A DNA stretch of 64,000 bases from Candidatus Stackebrandtia excrementipullorum (GTDB lineage Bacteria > Actinomycetota > Actinomycetes > Mycobacteriales > Micromonosporaceae): positions 1 through 64,000 of the forward strand of contig DXGR01000131.1 in NCBI GenBank assembly GCA_019113825.1, read 5' to 3'. Shown one piece after another: positions 1-7,970 of this stretch (positions within the stretch are counted from its first letter, which is position 1; each line of letters opens with the position of its first letter). Below the pieces are notes generated by a model, which saw only the letters and a program-made list of their open reading frames with translations, searched no databases and was not told where the DNA came from. The translations under genes and the position numbers were made by a program.

Positions 1-496
1 ATCCATCGTCGTATCGGGCATTGGCATCCGCATGAACCTGCCAGGCTTCCTCCGTCGTCGCCTCGACAAGCCCGTAAAACGGGGCGGCCGGTTCCGGACA
101 CTCCGTAAAGGTCCCGTTTTCCGGTGAACCGATACCTCGAGGGTCGAACACGACGACATCGAAGGACTCGGCCAACCGTTCAACGGCCGGCGGCGGAGAC
201 GCCATCGCAAGGGTGCTGTTGCCGGCTCCAAAGTTGGCGATCAAGGTACCGTTAGCGTCTCCTGTGGCGGTCAGTTTGACCATGTTCATGGTCGTCGTCG
301 CCGTCGTCGGTGCCGCCCAGTCCACCGGCACTTCGAAGGTCGCACACTCCAGGCCATGGTCACATTCGGACCAGTCGATGGACGAAATCGGCTTGCTCGA
401 GTCGGCCGATGCGTCGACGGTCGCAGAGGCGCCCAGACCGAGTGCACAGGCAACAACGGTGGCGGCTGCGAAAAGTCGCGTTCCAGATGTTTTCAT
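1..496 (-). CDS. Secreted alpha/beta hydrolase (tripeptidyl-aminopeptidase-like), C-terminus cut off by window
   Basis: The ATG at 496 opens a frame that runs off the left edge, giving about 165 visible residues. It starts with a Sec-type signal peptide (KTSGTR, then a hydrophobic stretch ending near ASADSS). The mature protein has the opening pattern of the secreted tripeptidyl-aminopeptidase/proteinase family: W-S-E-C near residue 42, a beta-strand block, then VVVFDPRGIGSP near residue 115, where the family's oxyanion-hole strand lies. The nucleophile elbow and the His/Asp of the triad would lie outside the window, so activity cannot be judged. Family members release N-terminal peptides from extracellular proteins; the substrate here is unknown. 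No strong ribosome binding site is visible upstream. Family call fairly firm, function inferred. Confidence 0.72.
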   Translation of the reverse strand, partial: MKTSGTRLFAAATVVACALGLGASATVDASADSSKPISSIDWSECDHGLECATFEVPVDWAAPTTATTTMNMVKLTATGDANGTLIANFGAGNSTLAMASPPPAVERLAESFDVVVFDPRGIGSPENGTFTECPEPAAPFYGLVEATTEEAWQVHADANARYDDG

Positions 497-1194
497 TATG
501 TACGGGATTCTTCCGCCGGCCACCTTTGGACGCCTCCCGCTTCGGAGCGATTCTTTGGTTGACCATCGACAGTCCCCGACGGTGCCGAAAGATGGGCCTC
601 GGGCGTCCTCCAACACTGTCGATCGTCATGTGTTCCTTGGCGGCGCCTCAACTGCAGCTACTTCTCCGCCACACCGGCGCCATCGCCCTTCGATACGGCC
701 AATCGCGACGGCAGACACCTCGCCATCGTTGACGACCACCTGTTGTGACCGGTTCTCGGGGGGACAACCATGTCGATCGTTACTCAGACGGTGCCGGGCC
801 CTGACTTCTTCACGGGGCTTGACGCAACAGCGGGCGACCGGACGCGGTTCACTTGTGACACCCCACCGTTTCGACCATGAGGCGCGGCCCCCAATGGTCG
901 AGACGATGGAGCATGGGCCCCTCACCGACAGCACAGAAGTTAGGGTAGCCTAACCCGACCGCGCGGATGCGGCGTCGGTTCAGGCCGTCGTCGAGATACG
1001 GGGCGGGGCGGCGGAGGGGCGACGTCGATCACCGAACAGCGATCCAGGCCTTTTCGGTGAAAGCCGCACCAGGACATGCCCTGCCGTGTGACCTTGAACA
1101 TCAACCGGCGATGCCCGGGGCGGGCACGACGGCCCATATCGGATGATGCGCCGGACGTGACGTTCGTCGACATCGCAAAGCGAAAGAGTTGACC
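497..1194. other. Gene-poor intergenic stretch with an iron-box-like site
   Basis: About 700 bases lie between the divergent hydrolase (start 496) and the SnoaL gene (start 1195). Several open frames cross it on both strands, but their translations are Arg/Pro-rich, lack recognisable motifs and have no ribosome binding sites. They look like chance frames in GC-rich DNA. The only structured element I see is the DtxR/IdeR-like palindrome at 940-958, annotated separately. Confidence 0.5.
940..958. promoter_or_regulatory. Candidate DtxR/IdeR iron box
   Basis: The 19-base site matches the DtxR/IdeR consensus TWAGGTWAGSCTWACCTWA at about 16 of 19 positions; the mismatches are at position 6 and at positions 17-18. 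Such sites bind iron-loaded DtxR/IdeR and usually lie in promoters of siderophore or iron-uptake genes. No such gene flanks it here. The nearest starts are 444 bases left (hydrolase) and 237 bases right (SnoaL). It may be a chance match or a relic. Confidence 0.35.
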
Positions 1195-1587
1195 TTGAGC
1201 ACTCGAGCAGTCGTCCACGAGTTTCTCCGGCGCCGTGCTGCCGGCGATGTGGACAGAATCATGGAACTCATCGGCGAGCCCGCCGACTTCCGGTCGTATG
1301 GGTCGCCGCTCGTCCCGTGGCTGGGCAGAGGCACCAAACACGACGAGGTCCGCCGGTTTTTCGAGTCCCTGTTCGCCGGAACGGTCACACAAAGCGCCGA
1401 TCTCAACGCCGTTATCGTGGAAGGTGACGAAGCCGTGGTCGCGGGCGAGCTGAGGGTCACGGTGACGGCCACCGGCCGTGATTACCGTTCCCCGTTCGTT
1501 CTACGTTTGACCGTTCACGACGGTCTCATCGTGCGCCACCACGTGCACGAGGACTCCTACGCCCTCCACGAGGCGATCAGACCGTAG
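1195..1587 (+). CDS. SnoaL-like / NTF2-fold protein
   Basis: This 130-residue protein reads as an NTF2/SnoaL-like alpha+beta barrel. It has an N-terminal helix (VVHEFLRRRAAGDVDRIMEL), a short G-R-G turn before a second helix (RRFFESLF), and strands ending in a histidine-containing segment (VRHHVHEDSYAL). The family includes polyketide cyclases, steroid isomerases and many proteins of unknown role; catalytic residues vary, so no reaction can be assigned. The TTG at 1195 is preferred because AAAGAG lies six bases upstream; a TTG at 1189 is the alternative. It stands alone and converges with the oxidoreductase on its right. Confidence 0.75.
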   Translation: MSTRAVVHEFLRRRAAGDVDRIMELIGEPADFRSYGSPLVPWLGRGTKHDEVRRFFESLFAGTVTQSADLNAVIVEGDEAVVAGELRVTVTATGRDYRSPFVLRLTVHDGLIVRHHVHEDSYALHEAIRP

Positions 1588-1633
1588 CGCCGCTGTCGAC
1601 GGTGTATCGGAACGGCCGGTCGGAGACACCGTG

Positions 1634-2560
1634 TCACCGGTCGACGGTGAGGACGATCTTCCCCCGTGTGTGCCCCGATTGAATGTCACGCCAGGCGTCG
1701 GCGGCCTCGTCAAGTCGGTAGGTGCGTGCGACGTTCATCGTGAATCGACCCGAGTCGGCCAGTTCCGCAAGCTCGGTCAACGCCCTCCCGTCGGGGCGTC
1801 CCCAGACGACCCGACCGCCCAGGTCAATCGCCTCCGCGTCGGTGATCGAGATCAACCGCGACCGGTCGGCGAGCAACTCGACCGATTGGGCTGCGGCACC
1901 ACCACCGACGTAGTCCAGGATCACGTCGACGCCGTCGGGTACCTCGGCACGAACACGGTCGACCAAACCGTCACCGTATTCGACCGGTGTAGCGCCGAGG
2001 TCCGCCAGGTAAGAGTGGTTGGGGCTGCTTGCGGTGCCGATGACACGAGCCCCTTCGGCCACCGCGATCTGCGTGCCCGCCGACCCCACACCCCCGGCGG
2101 CTGCGTGGATGAGCACCGTCTCGTGTGGCCGTAGCCGAGCCAGCCGGATGGTCCTCAGCGCCGTCAGACCGACCAGCGGTATCCCGGCCGCCTGTTCGAA
2201 CGTCAACGCCTGCGGCTTGCGAGCGAGCATTCCAACGGAGGCGGTCACCAACTCGGCATAGGCTCCGTATTCGACCCAGTCCTTGCGTACATAGCCGAAG
2301 ACCTCGTCCCCCACGGAGAATTCCGGAGCATCCGGCCCGACCGACTCGACCACGCCTGCGACATCCCAACCCGGAATGCACGGAAACTTGACAACAAAGA
2401 AGTCGTCCAGTCCGCCCGCAGCGAGTTTCCAGTCCACCGGGTTGACGCCTGCGGCCTTGACCTGAACTCGTACCTCCCCCGGGCCCACTTTCGGTTCGGA
2501 GACGTCGGCGACCTCCAGGTTCTCGGGACCGCCGTATCTGGTGAGGATTATCGATTTCAT
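1634..2560 (-). CDS. Zinc-independent NADP-dependent oxidoreductase (quinone oxidoreductase-like MDR)
   Basis: The 308-residue product has the medium-chain dehydrogenase/reductase layout. An N-terminal GroES-like domain (MKSIILTRYGG, then VKAAGVNPVDWK, PGWDVAGVVESVG) is followed by a Rossmann domain with the nucleotide-binding loop HAAAGGVGSAGTQIA and a C-terminal GRGKIVL-type ending. The structural and catalytic zinc-ligand cysteines of alcohol dehydrogenases are missing, which places it with the QOR/zeta-crystallin group reducing quinones or enones with NADPH. The frame extends upstream, but the ATG at 2560 starts the conserved domain and has a GGGG run just upstream. It is divergent from the serine hydrolase. 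The physiological substrate is unknown. Confidence 0.88.
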   Translation of the reverse strand: MKSIILTRYGGPENLEVADVSEPKVGPGEVRVQVKAAGVNPVDWKLAAGGLDDFFVVKFPCIPGWDVAGVVESVGPDAPEFSVGDEVFGYVRKDWVEYGAYAELVTASVGMLARKPQALTFEQAAGIPLVGLTALRTIRLARLRPHETVLIHAAAGGVGSAGTQIAVAEGARVIGTASSPNHSYLADLGATPVEYGDGLVDRVRAEVPDGVDVILDYVGGGAAAQSVELLADRSRLISITDAEAIDLGGRVVWGRPDGRALTELAELADSGRFTMNVARTYRLDEAADAWRDIQSGHTRGKIVLTVDR

Positions 2561-2668
2561 CCCCACATGGAACCAGTCGGCCGAGCGTCTCGCACCAAAA
2601 GTCACGTTTCTACGCCCCACCCGATAACCCGGTTGTGCCCACAACAGCGCACCGTTACGGTCGGATCC

Positions 2669-3721
2669 GTGTTCGATGAACTTCGTGCCCGAGTCGACGA
2701 ACAGGTCGCTACCGTAGGCTTCAGTGGAATCGTGTCCGTGACGCAGGGCGGTCATGCCCGGATGCGTCAGTGTTACGGCATGGCCAACCGAGCCGACGAC
2801 ATACCGGTCAGCCCCCGGACCCGGTTCTCCTTGGGCTCCATGACCAAACTGTTTACCGCCATGACTCTTCTTCGGCTCCGCGACGACGGTGCCGTGGAGC
2901 TCACCACGCCGGTTGTAGACATCCTCCCCCCGACATCGCGTCCACGAACTTTGCGATCCGACGTCACCGTCGGACATCTACTGACCCATACCTCCGGTAT
3001 CGCCGACTATTTCGAAGAGGAGACCGTAGGCGATGACTGGCCCACCGAATTCGCGGCTTTGTGGAGTGACCTCCCGGTCTACCGCGTCACGAGACCACAC
3101 GATGTCCTGCCGCTGTTCTCCAACTTGGATCCCTACCGTTCTCCCGGGGCCACGTTCCAGTACTCCAACGCCGGATACGTACTCGCCGGATTGGTCATCG
3201 AGGCGGTCGGTGACATGCCTTACACCGAAGCGGTACAACGGTGCGTCTTCGATCCCGCTCTGATGACCGACAGCGGGTTCTTCGCCGCCGACGAGGTCCG
3301 TCCGTTGACCGCCACCGGTTATCTACCTCCGAGCGAGCCGGGTAAACCCTGGCGGACCAACGTGTTCGCCATGCCGAGCGTCGGTGGCCCGGACGGAGGC
3401 GCGTTCTCCAATGTGGGTGATCTGGAGCGTCTTGTCGAACAGTTTGAAAGCGGCAGGGTCGTATCACCGGCGACGGTAACGGAGGCCCTCTCGCCGCAGG
3501 CAGAGATCGACGAGACCACCGCGACCGGCTACGGAATGTTCCTTGCCGGTGAAGGACGCGCGCGTTATTGGTATTCGGAGGGGGCGGATCCGGGGGCCGA
3601 AGCCCTACTGTGGCGTTTCCCGGACCTTGACGTCACCGCCGTCGTGCTCAGCAACGTCAACGATTACGCGTGGGACATCGGGGAGGCGATTGTCGACACG
3701 ATAAAAGGGGCGGCCGACTGA
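2669..3721 (+). CDS. Serine hydrolase, class C beta-lactamase / D-alanyl-D-alanine carboxypeptidase family
   Basis: The 350-residue protein carries the S-x-x-K nucleophile motif (SMTK, Ser57-Lys60), the Y-x-N motif (YSN, Tyr165-Asn167) and the family's THTSGI element near residue 107. In this family the serine attacks beta-lactams, D-Ala peptides or other esters and amides. Real substrates are often not antibiotics. With the GTG start at 2669, no signal peptide is evident, so it may be cytoplasmic. Upstream in-frame starts back to 2567 would add a poorly conserved tail and overlap the promoter region of the divergent oxidoreductase. A hairpin over the stop codon ends the unit. Confidence 0.85.
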   Translation: MFDELRARVDEQVATVGFSGIVSVTQGGHARMRQCYGMANRADDIPVSPRTRFSLGSMTKLFTAMTLLRLRDDGAVELTTPVVDILPPTSRPRTLRSDVTVGHLLTHTSGIADYFEEETVGDDWPTEFAALWSDLPVYRVTRPHDVLPLFSNLDPYRSPGATFQYSNAGYVLAGLVIEAVGDMPYTEAVQRCVFDPALMTDSGFFAADEVRPLTATGYLPPSEPGKPWRTNVFAMPSVGGPDGGAFSNVGDLERLVEQFESGRVVSPATVTEALSPQAEIDETTATGYGMFLAGEGRARYWYSEGADPGAEALLWRFPDLDVTAVVLSNVNDYAWDIGEAIVDTIKGAAD

Positions 3722-3731
3722 GCCGGCCGCC
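3709..3731. terminator. Hairpin terminator between convergent genes
   Basis: An eight-pair GC stem (arms 3709-3716 and 3724-3731, seven-base loop) overlaps the stop codon of the serine hydrolase. It lies 18 bases from the end of the converging M23 gene, so it can serve both directions. There is no U-tract, as is common in actinobacteria. Confidence 0.55.
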
Positions 3732-3748
3732 GCTTGCGAAACACACTC

Positions 3749-4702
3749 TTACTTGACCAGTGCCATCCAGGTGAGCTGACCGACCCAGCCGTCGACGACC
3801 AGGCCCTTGGCCTTCTGGAAGGAACGGCAGGCGGCCACACTGACGGATCCGAAGTCTCCGTCGATGAGCAGTCCGTAACCGTGACGGTTAAGACCCTGCT
3901 GAGCGGCCTTGGCACGCGAACCGGAGGATCCGCTACGGACGTCCAGGACGAGGAGCGGCCAGGAGACCGGCCCGATCCAGCCGTCGGCAACCAGGCCCTT
4001 GGCCCTCTGGAACGCCTTCACCGATGCCTCGCAGCCGGGACCGAAGTCACCGTCGACGACAGTGGAGACTCCGTGGGCGTTGAGCAGGCGCTGCGCGACA
4101 CGTACCCGGCCGCCGGTGTTGCCTCGGCGCAGGTTCGGCCATGAACCCTTGATCGGGGCACTCGAGCCAAGCGTGATGCCGCGGTTGGCCAGGAACGTGT
4201 AGGGGTTGATCGGGGTGTTGCTCTGATGAACTTCGAAGTGCAGGTGCGGCCCGGTGGAGTTACCCGTGGTGCCCATGGCACCGATGACCTGCCCTGCCGA
4301 GACGGTCTGATTACGAGAGACCGCCGCACTGTAGAGGTGACCGTAGTAGGTCTTGTAGCCGTTGCCGTGATCGATCAGGACGGCGTTGCCGGTGCGTCCG
4401 GGCAACAGGCCGTCACGCATGTCACCGGGGTAGGAGTTCGTGCGGACCCCGATAACGGTTCCGGCGTTGGCCGCCCAGATGGCGGTTCCCTGACTGTTCG
4501 CCACGTCGGTACCAGCGTGGTACGGCCGCGACGGGGGTTTGAAGCCGGAGGTGATGCGGCCCATCGTGGGATTACTCCAGGCGCCGGCGTTAATCGCCAC
4601 ATCGTCAGCGTGCGCGATCGCGGGTACGGCCGCGATCACCGCTCCAGCACCAAGACCGGCGAAGAGACGCCTCCGGTTCATGCGGAAGGAGGGGTTGGGC
4701 AT
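3749..4702 (-). CDS. Tat-exported M23 metalloendopeptidase with two peptidoglycan-binding domains
   Basis: The 317-residue protein has a twin-arginine leader (NRRRLFAGLG, residues 9-18, then a hydrophobic stretch to A-H-A near 32). An LytM/M23 domain follows at about 45-175 with zinc-site motifs YHAGTD (His62, Asp66) and GPHLHFEVH (His153, His155). Two repeated peptidoglycan-binding domain 1 units cover about 185-315, each with the L-x-x-x-G-x-x-x-x-V-D-G-D-F-G signature. M23 enzymes cut cross-bridge peptides in the wall; the repeats should hold it on peptidoglycan. The start at 4702 has GGAAAGGA upstream. Tandem palindromes lie in its leader (4724-4755). Exported, probably wall-associated. 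Confidence 0.92.
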   Translation of the reverse strand: MPNPSFRMNRRRLFAGLGAGAVIAAVPAIAHADDVAINAGAWSNPTMGRITSGFKPPSRPYHAGTDVANSQGTAIWAANAGTVIGVRTNSYPGDMRDGLLPGRTGNAVLIDHGNGYKTYYGHLYSAAVSRNQTVSAGQVIGAMGTTGNSTGPHLHFEVHQSNTPINPYTFLANRGITLGSSAPIKGSWPNLRRGNTGGRVRVAQRLLNAHGVSTVVDGDFGPGCEASVKAFQRAKGLVADGWIGPVSWPLLVLDVRSGSSGSRAKAAQQGLNRHGYGLLIDGDFGSVSVAACRSFQKAKGLVVDGWVGQLTWMALVK

Positions 4703-5080
4703 GTGTGGTCCTTTCCATGTCATGTTCGCGAATGGGCATCGAGGGGTTCGCGAACACTTCACGCCGATAGGCGTGTACTGCACGGTACCGGTAAACGGCA
4801 AACAATGTAAGTATCGGTATCCGTTTTTCTGGCGGAGCCCCAAAGGACCTTGGGTATGACAAGTGGCAAGACCTGGTGAATAACGGTTCATGACGCCGAC
4901 CGGATTGGACGGAAACGCGATTAGTCCGATTTAGCCGCTGTGACCCGAATAGCGCTATACCGATGGCGGAACAATGCTTTTCCGACACTTGTGGGAAATA
5001 TAGTTTCCGGTCAGCTCTATACATTAAAGAATGGTGAGGATACGGCGCGGCTCGGACCGGCGACCTCCGAGGCCTCAGTG
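4703..5080. other. Leader and promoter region of the M23 gene, relatively AT-rich
   Basis: This 378-base gap separates two leftward genes. It is more AT-rich than its surroundings, particularly 4930-5040, and holds the tandem TTCGCGAA palindromes near the M23 start. No frame in it looks coding. I compared it by eye with the c-di-AMP (ydaO) riboswitch pattern known upstream of actinobacterial wall hydrolases and found no match. Confidence 0.45.
4724..4755. promoter_or_regulatory. Tandem TTCGCGAA palindromes upstream of the M23 gene
   Basis: Two copies of the eight-base palindrome TTCGCGAA occupy 4725-4732 and 4747-4754, the right copy extending to the ten-base palindrome GTTCGCGAAC. Their centres are 22 bases apart, about two helical turns, so a dimeric or tetrameric regulator could bind both on one face. 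They sit 23-53 bases upstream of the ATG at 4702. I do not recognise the cognate regulator. Confidence 0.4.
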
Positions 5081-6106
5081 TCACGCTTCAGCGGCTTCGA
5101 TCGCGGTTACCAACCGGCTCATCGACAACAGTGTGGAACGAATCTCCTGCAAATATCGTGCCGGTGCCGACGAATGTGGAACCGACGACCTCGGAAGCCA
5201 ATCCGCACGAAGACCGACGGTGTCGACCCCGGCGCCAAAGGGAATACCTATCGTTCGAATGGCATCACAGTGCTGGAAGGGCACGTATATCGGTGATGTG
5301 ACCACCAATACTCGATCCGATGAACGCAACGAGGCAACCTGCTCGACCCAGAAGCGAATGGTGTCGGCAGTGTCGGCCCGGCGGACCTCCGGTTGGCTCG
5401 ACGGCGCCGCCACGGCCTTCAAAGCAATGTCGTCGCCGCTTTTCAACGTCGTGACGCTCCACGCCCTGTTGGGATCGACCGCCGGATCCCCACCCGTTTT
5501 CACACTCTCGATCTCATCGACGGTGAACGCCTCGGCGAGGCCGGCCACCAATGCGTCGATCTCGAAATCAAAACCGGAGGAAGCCGTGCCTTGAACCTGT
5601 GTCTCCGTTTCCGCCGCCGTCAGTGGCCGAAAACCGCCCAGGGCGGTTACCGCAGCCGCGACGACACCGCGCTCCAACAGTCGAGCCGCATACCGGGTGC
5701 GCGCCAAACAGGTACGGAAGAGTCCACCCAGCACGACGACGTGATCGTACTGGTCGAAACGGGGCCATGTATCACGTGCCAACCCGAGGTCGACGGCCGC
5801 ACGAACGACGAGCTCGGCGGTCTCGGAATCGAAGACGGGTTGTATTGCTTCGGCGCGTTCCCTGCCGGCACGAAAGTCCCACCGTCGACTCGACAGCTCG
5901 AGAAGTCCGTCGAGTTTGGTCTTCAGCGGCGAGGAGATATCCACCGTGCCACCGAAACGAGCGGCGAGGTCCCGGATCGGGTCGGAGGAAACCCACCGTT
6001 CGACGTCCTGCACCACGGTCGCGGCCGAACCTCCGGCGCCGAATGTCGGCAGGGGGATCACAGGGGGCAACCGTTCTCCTCGTGGTCGGCTGGGCAAGGG
6101 CGGCAT
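5081..6106 (-). CDS. Conserved protein of unknown function, possible DUF218 (YdcF/SanA)-like fold
   Basis: I do not recognise this 341-residue protein. It is soluble, with no signal peptide and no membrane segment. Two blocks resemble DUF218 proteins: a hydrophobic strand ending in Y-D-H-V-V-V-L-G-G-L near residue 130, followed by an Arg-rich helix, and later an acidic helix before RVLVVTSPIYVPFQHCDAIR near 275-295, where DUF218 has its TS-x-Y-H-x-x-R element. Histidine of that element is displaced, so the match is weak. An upstream TTG at 6175 is possible, but it falls inside the catalase terminator, which argues for the ATG at 6106 or the GTG at 6109. No obvious ribosome binding site. Confidence 0.6.
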   Translation of the reverse strand: MPPLPSRPRGERLPPVIPLPTFGAGGSAATVVQDVERWVSSDPIRDLAARFGGTVDISSPLKTKLDGLLELSSRRWDFRAGRERAEAIQPVFDSETAELVVRAAVDLGLARDTWPRFDQYDHVVVLGGLFRTCLARTRYAARLLERGVVAAAVTALGGFRPLTAAETETQVQGTASSGFDFEIDALVAGLAEAFTVDEIESVKTGGDPAVDPNRAWSVTTLKSGDDIALKAVAAPSSQPEVRRADTADTIRFWVEQVASLRSSDRVLVVTSPIYVPFQHCDAIRTIGIPFGAGVDTVGLRADWLPRSSVPHSSAPARYLQEIRSTLLSMSRLVTAIEAAEA

Positions 6107-6172
6107 CACGAACACCGGCGGTTCATTGAAACACGTCGGCTCAACGCCTTCGGTCCGAGTCGACCCACACGA

Positions 6173-6203
6173 CAAGCGGCCGACGTGTCACGTCGGCCGC
6201 TTG
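6173..6203 (-). terminator. Strong hairpin terminator of the catalase gene
   Basis: A perfect 15-pair inverted repeat (arms 6173-6187 and 6189-6203 around one central base; in practice about 13 pairs and a small loop) lies 13 bases beyond the stop codon of the catalase gene. It should separate catalase transcription from the downstream unknown gene. Confidence 0.75.
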
Positions 6204-6215
6204 CGAAGCGAGAGA

Positions 6216-7661
6216 TCAGTCCTCTACACCCGCCCTCACACGAACCCCCAGATCGCGGTCCACATTGTCCCAATATTCGAAGGCCCGGCTCAACACATCG
6301 GCACTGACACCGTCCTTCAGATGGCCAACGATGTTTTCCACCAAGCGCTGCCGTGCCGGTGCGTCCATCACGTCACGAACCAGCGTGCCCGGTTGTCCCC
6401 AGTCGTCGTCCTCCGAGTGAAGGCTGTACGCCGCGTGCATCATGTCGCCATCGACATGCCAACCGGCGGGTTCGCCGAACCGGTCAACATCGGAATGAGG
6501 CCCGCCCTTGGAGTTGGGCACGTACACCGGGTCGCCCGGGTTGTGGTGTCGCATGTGGCCGTCCTTGTTGTACGACCGCACCCCCGACCGTGGCCGGTTC
6601 ACCGGGATCTCGTTGTAGTTGGCGCCGATCCGGTAGCGGTGAGCATCCGGATAGGAGAACATACGACCCAACAGCATCTTGTCGGGGCTCGGCCCGATAC
6701 CGGGCACCAGATTGCTCGGTTCGAACGCCGCCTGCTCGATCTGGGTGTGGAAATCCTCCGGGTTCGCCGTCAAAGTCAGGCGCCCGACTTCGATCAGCGG
6801 ATAGTCGCCGTGTGGCCAGACCTTCGTCAGGTCGAACGGATTGAACCGATAGTCGGCTGCGTCGGCGAACGGCATGATCTGCATCTTCAGCGTCCAACTG
6901 GGGTGTTCCCCACGCTTGATGGCCTCCCACAGGTCCCGTCGGTGATAATCGACGTCTTCACCGGCGATCCGATCGGATTCGGCTTGCGTAAGGAAGTCGA
7001 TGCCCTGATCGGTTTTGAAGTGGTACTTCACCCAGAACCGTTCTCCACCACTGTTGACCCACATGTAGGTGTGGCTGGAGAACCCGTCCATATTCCTCCA
7101 GGTGGCGGGAATCCCCCGGTCTCCCATCAGCCAGGTCACCTGGTGGGCGGACTCCGGCGACAACGTCCAAAAGTCCCACTGCATGTCGTGGTCGCGCATG
7201 TCGTTGTCGGCGCGGCGCTTTTGCGACCGGATGAAGTCCTGGAACTTCATCGGGTCGCGCAGGAAGAAGATCGGGGTGTTGTTGCCGACCATGTCGTAGT
7301 TGCCGTAGTCGGTGTAGAACTTGACGGCGAATCCGCGGGGGTCCCGCCACGTGTCCGGGCTTCCCCTCTCCCCCGCCACCGTTGAGAACCGAATAACCAG
7401 ATCGGTCTGTCGACCCGGTTGAAAAAGGTCTGCCTTGGTGTAGTCGCTGACGTCATTGGTCACCGTGAAATGACCGAATGCGCCGGCACCCTTGGCGTGA
7501 GGTTGCCGCTCCGGCACACGTTCCCTATTGAACTGTGCCATCTTCTCGATCAGATAGTGATCGTGAAGCATGATCGGCCCGGTGGGCCCGGCCGTCAGCG
7601 AATGCTCTTCACTCGCCGTCGGCATCCCCGCGCTGGTCGTACTGAAATTCTCTTCAGGCAT
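6216..7661 (-). CDS. katA: Heme catalase, small-subunit (clade 3) type
   Basis: This 481-residue monofunctional catalase dismutates hydrogen peroxide. Catalytic His55 lies in [15 protein letters not shown] and the distal Asn near 128 in [12 protein letters not shown]. The proximal tyrosine near residue 337 is in the heme-ligand signature [17 protein letters not shown]. Length fits the small-subunit clade without the extra C-terminal flavodoxin-like domain. The start has a GAGGGGG ribosome binding site. It stands alone with its own strong terminator. No OxyR or Fur family gene is adjacent, so regulation is not visible. Cytoplasmic. The symbol is given by family; exact clade assignment is by length and motif only. 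Confidence 0.96.
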   Translation of the reverse strand: MPEENFSTTSAGMPTASEEHSLTAGPTGPIMLHDHYLIEKMAQFNRERVPERQPHAKGAGAFGHFTVTNDVSDYTKADLFQPGRQTDLVIRFSTVAGERGSPDTWRDPRGFAVKFYTDYGNYDMVGNNTPIFFLRDPMKFQDFIRSQKRRADNDMRDHDMQWDFWTLSPESAHQVTWLMGDRGIPATWRNMDGFSSHTYMWVNSGGERFWVKYHFKTDQGIDFLTQAESDRIAGEDVDYHRRDLWEAIKRGEHPSWTLKMQIMPFADAADYRFNPFDLTKVWPHGDYPLIEVGRLTLTANPEDFHTQIEQAAFEPSNLVPGIGPSPDKMLLGRMFSYPDAHRYRIGANYNEIPVNRPRSGVRSYNKDGHMRHHNPGDPVYVPNSKGGPHSDVDRFGEPAGWHVDGDMMHAAYSLHSEDDDWGQPGTLVRDVMDAPARQRLVENIVGHLKDGVSADVLSRAFEYWDNVDRDLGVRVRAGVED

Positions 7662-7970
7662 GGCGCCCCCTCTGCTGTTTCTTCAGCCGATGCTAGGACT
7701 GAAAAACCGCTCGGGGTCGCCGTTCAGCACAATCGGCCGAAAACGCTCGCGAAGCACGTGATACAACGCCACCTCGACGTGAAACGAAAGCATCCTGTCT
7801 TCCACAGCGGAGGAATACGCAACGACAGAACATCAACACATCATGGACATTTTATAGACGTCGATATAACAACTTGCGGAAACGGCTTTAGGCTCTCGTC
7901 GAACATCACGTTCAAGCCGTCGCGCCCCCATGTGCGTGACGCCCTTCGAATCGCCCGACGGAGGACGATA
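7662..7970. other. Divergent promoter region between catalase and the DUF187 glycosidase
   Basis: This 309-base gap must hold the promoters of both divergent genes. Bases 7840-7880 are AT-rich, with a TGGACA-like element near 7853 followed about 15 bases later by TATAAC, a plausible promoter for the rightward glycosidase gene. No coding frame or strong palindrome is evident. Confidence 0.35.

Noticed and set aside
213..953. Rightward 246-codon open frame across the hydrolase and the gap
   Set aside because: It overlaps the opposite-strand hydrolase with a clear signal peptide and domain, has no motifs and looks Arg/Pro-rich; a GC-rich shadow frame.
4703..5080. Possible c-di-AMP (ydaO) riboswitch upstream of the M23 gene
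   Set aside because: The element is common before actinobacterial wall hydrolases, but I could not match its conserved blocks on either strand.
5393..6307. Rightward 304-codon frame
   Set aside because: Antisense to the unknown protein gene at 5081 and across the catalase terminator; no conserved pattern.
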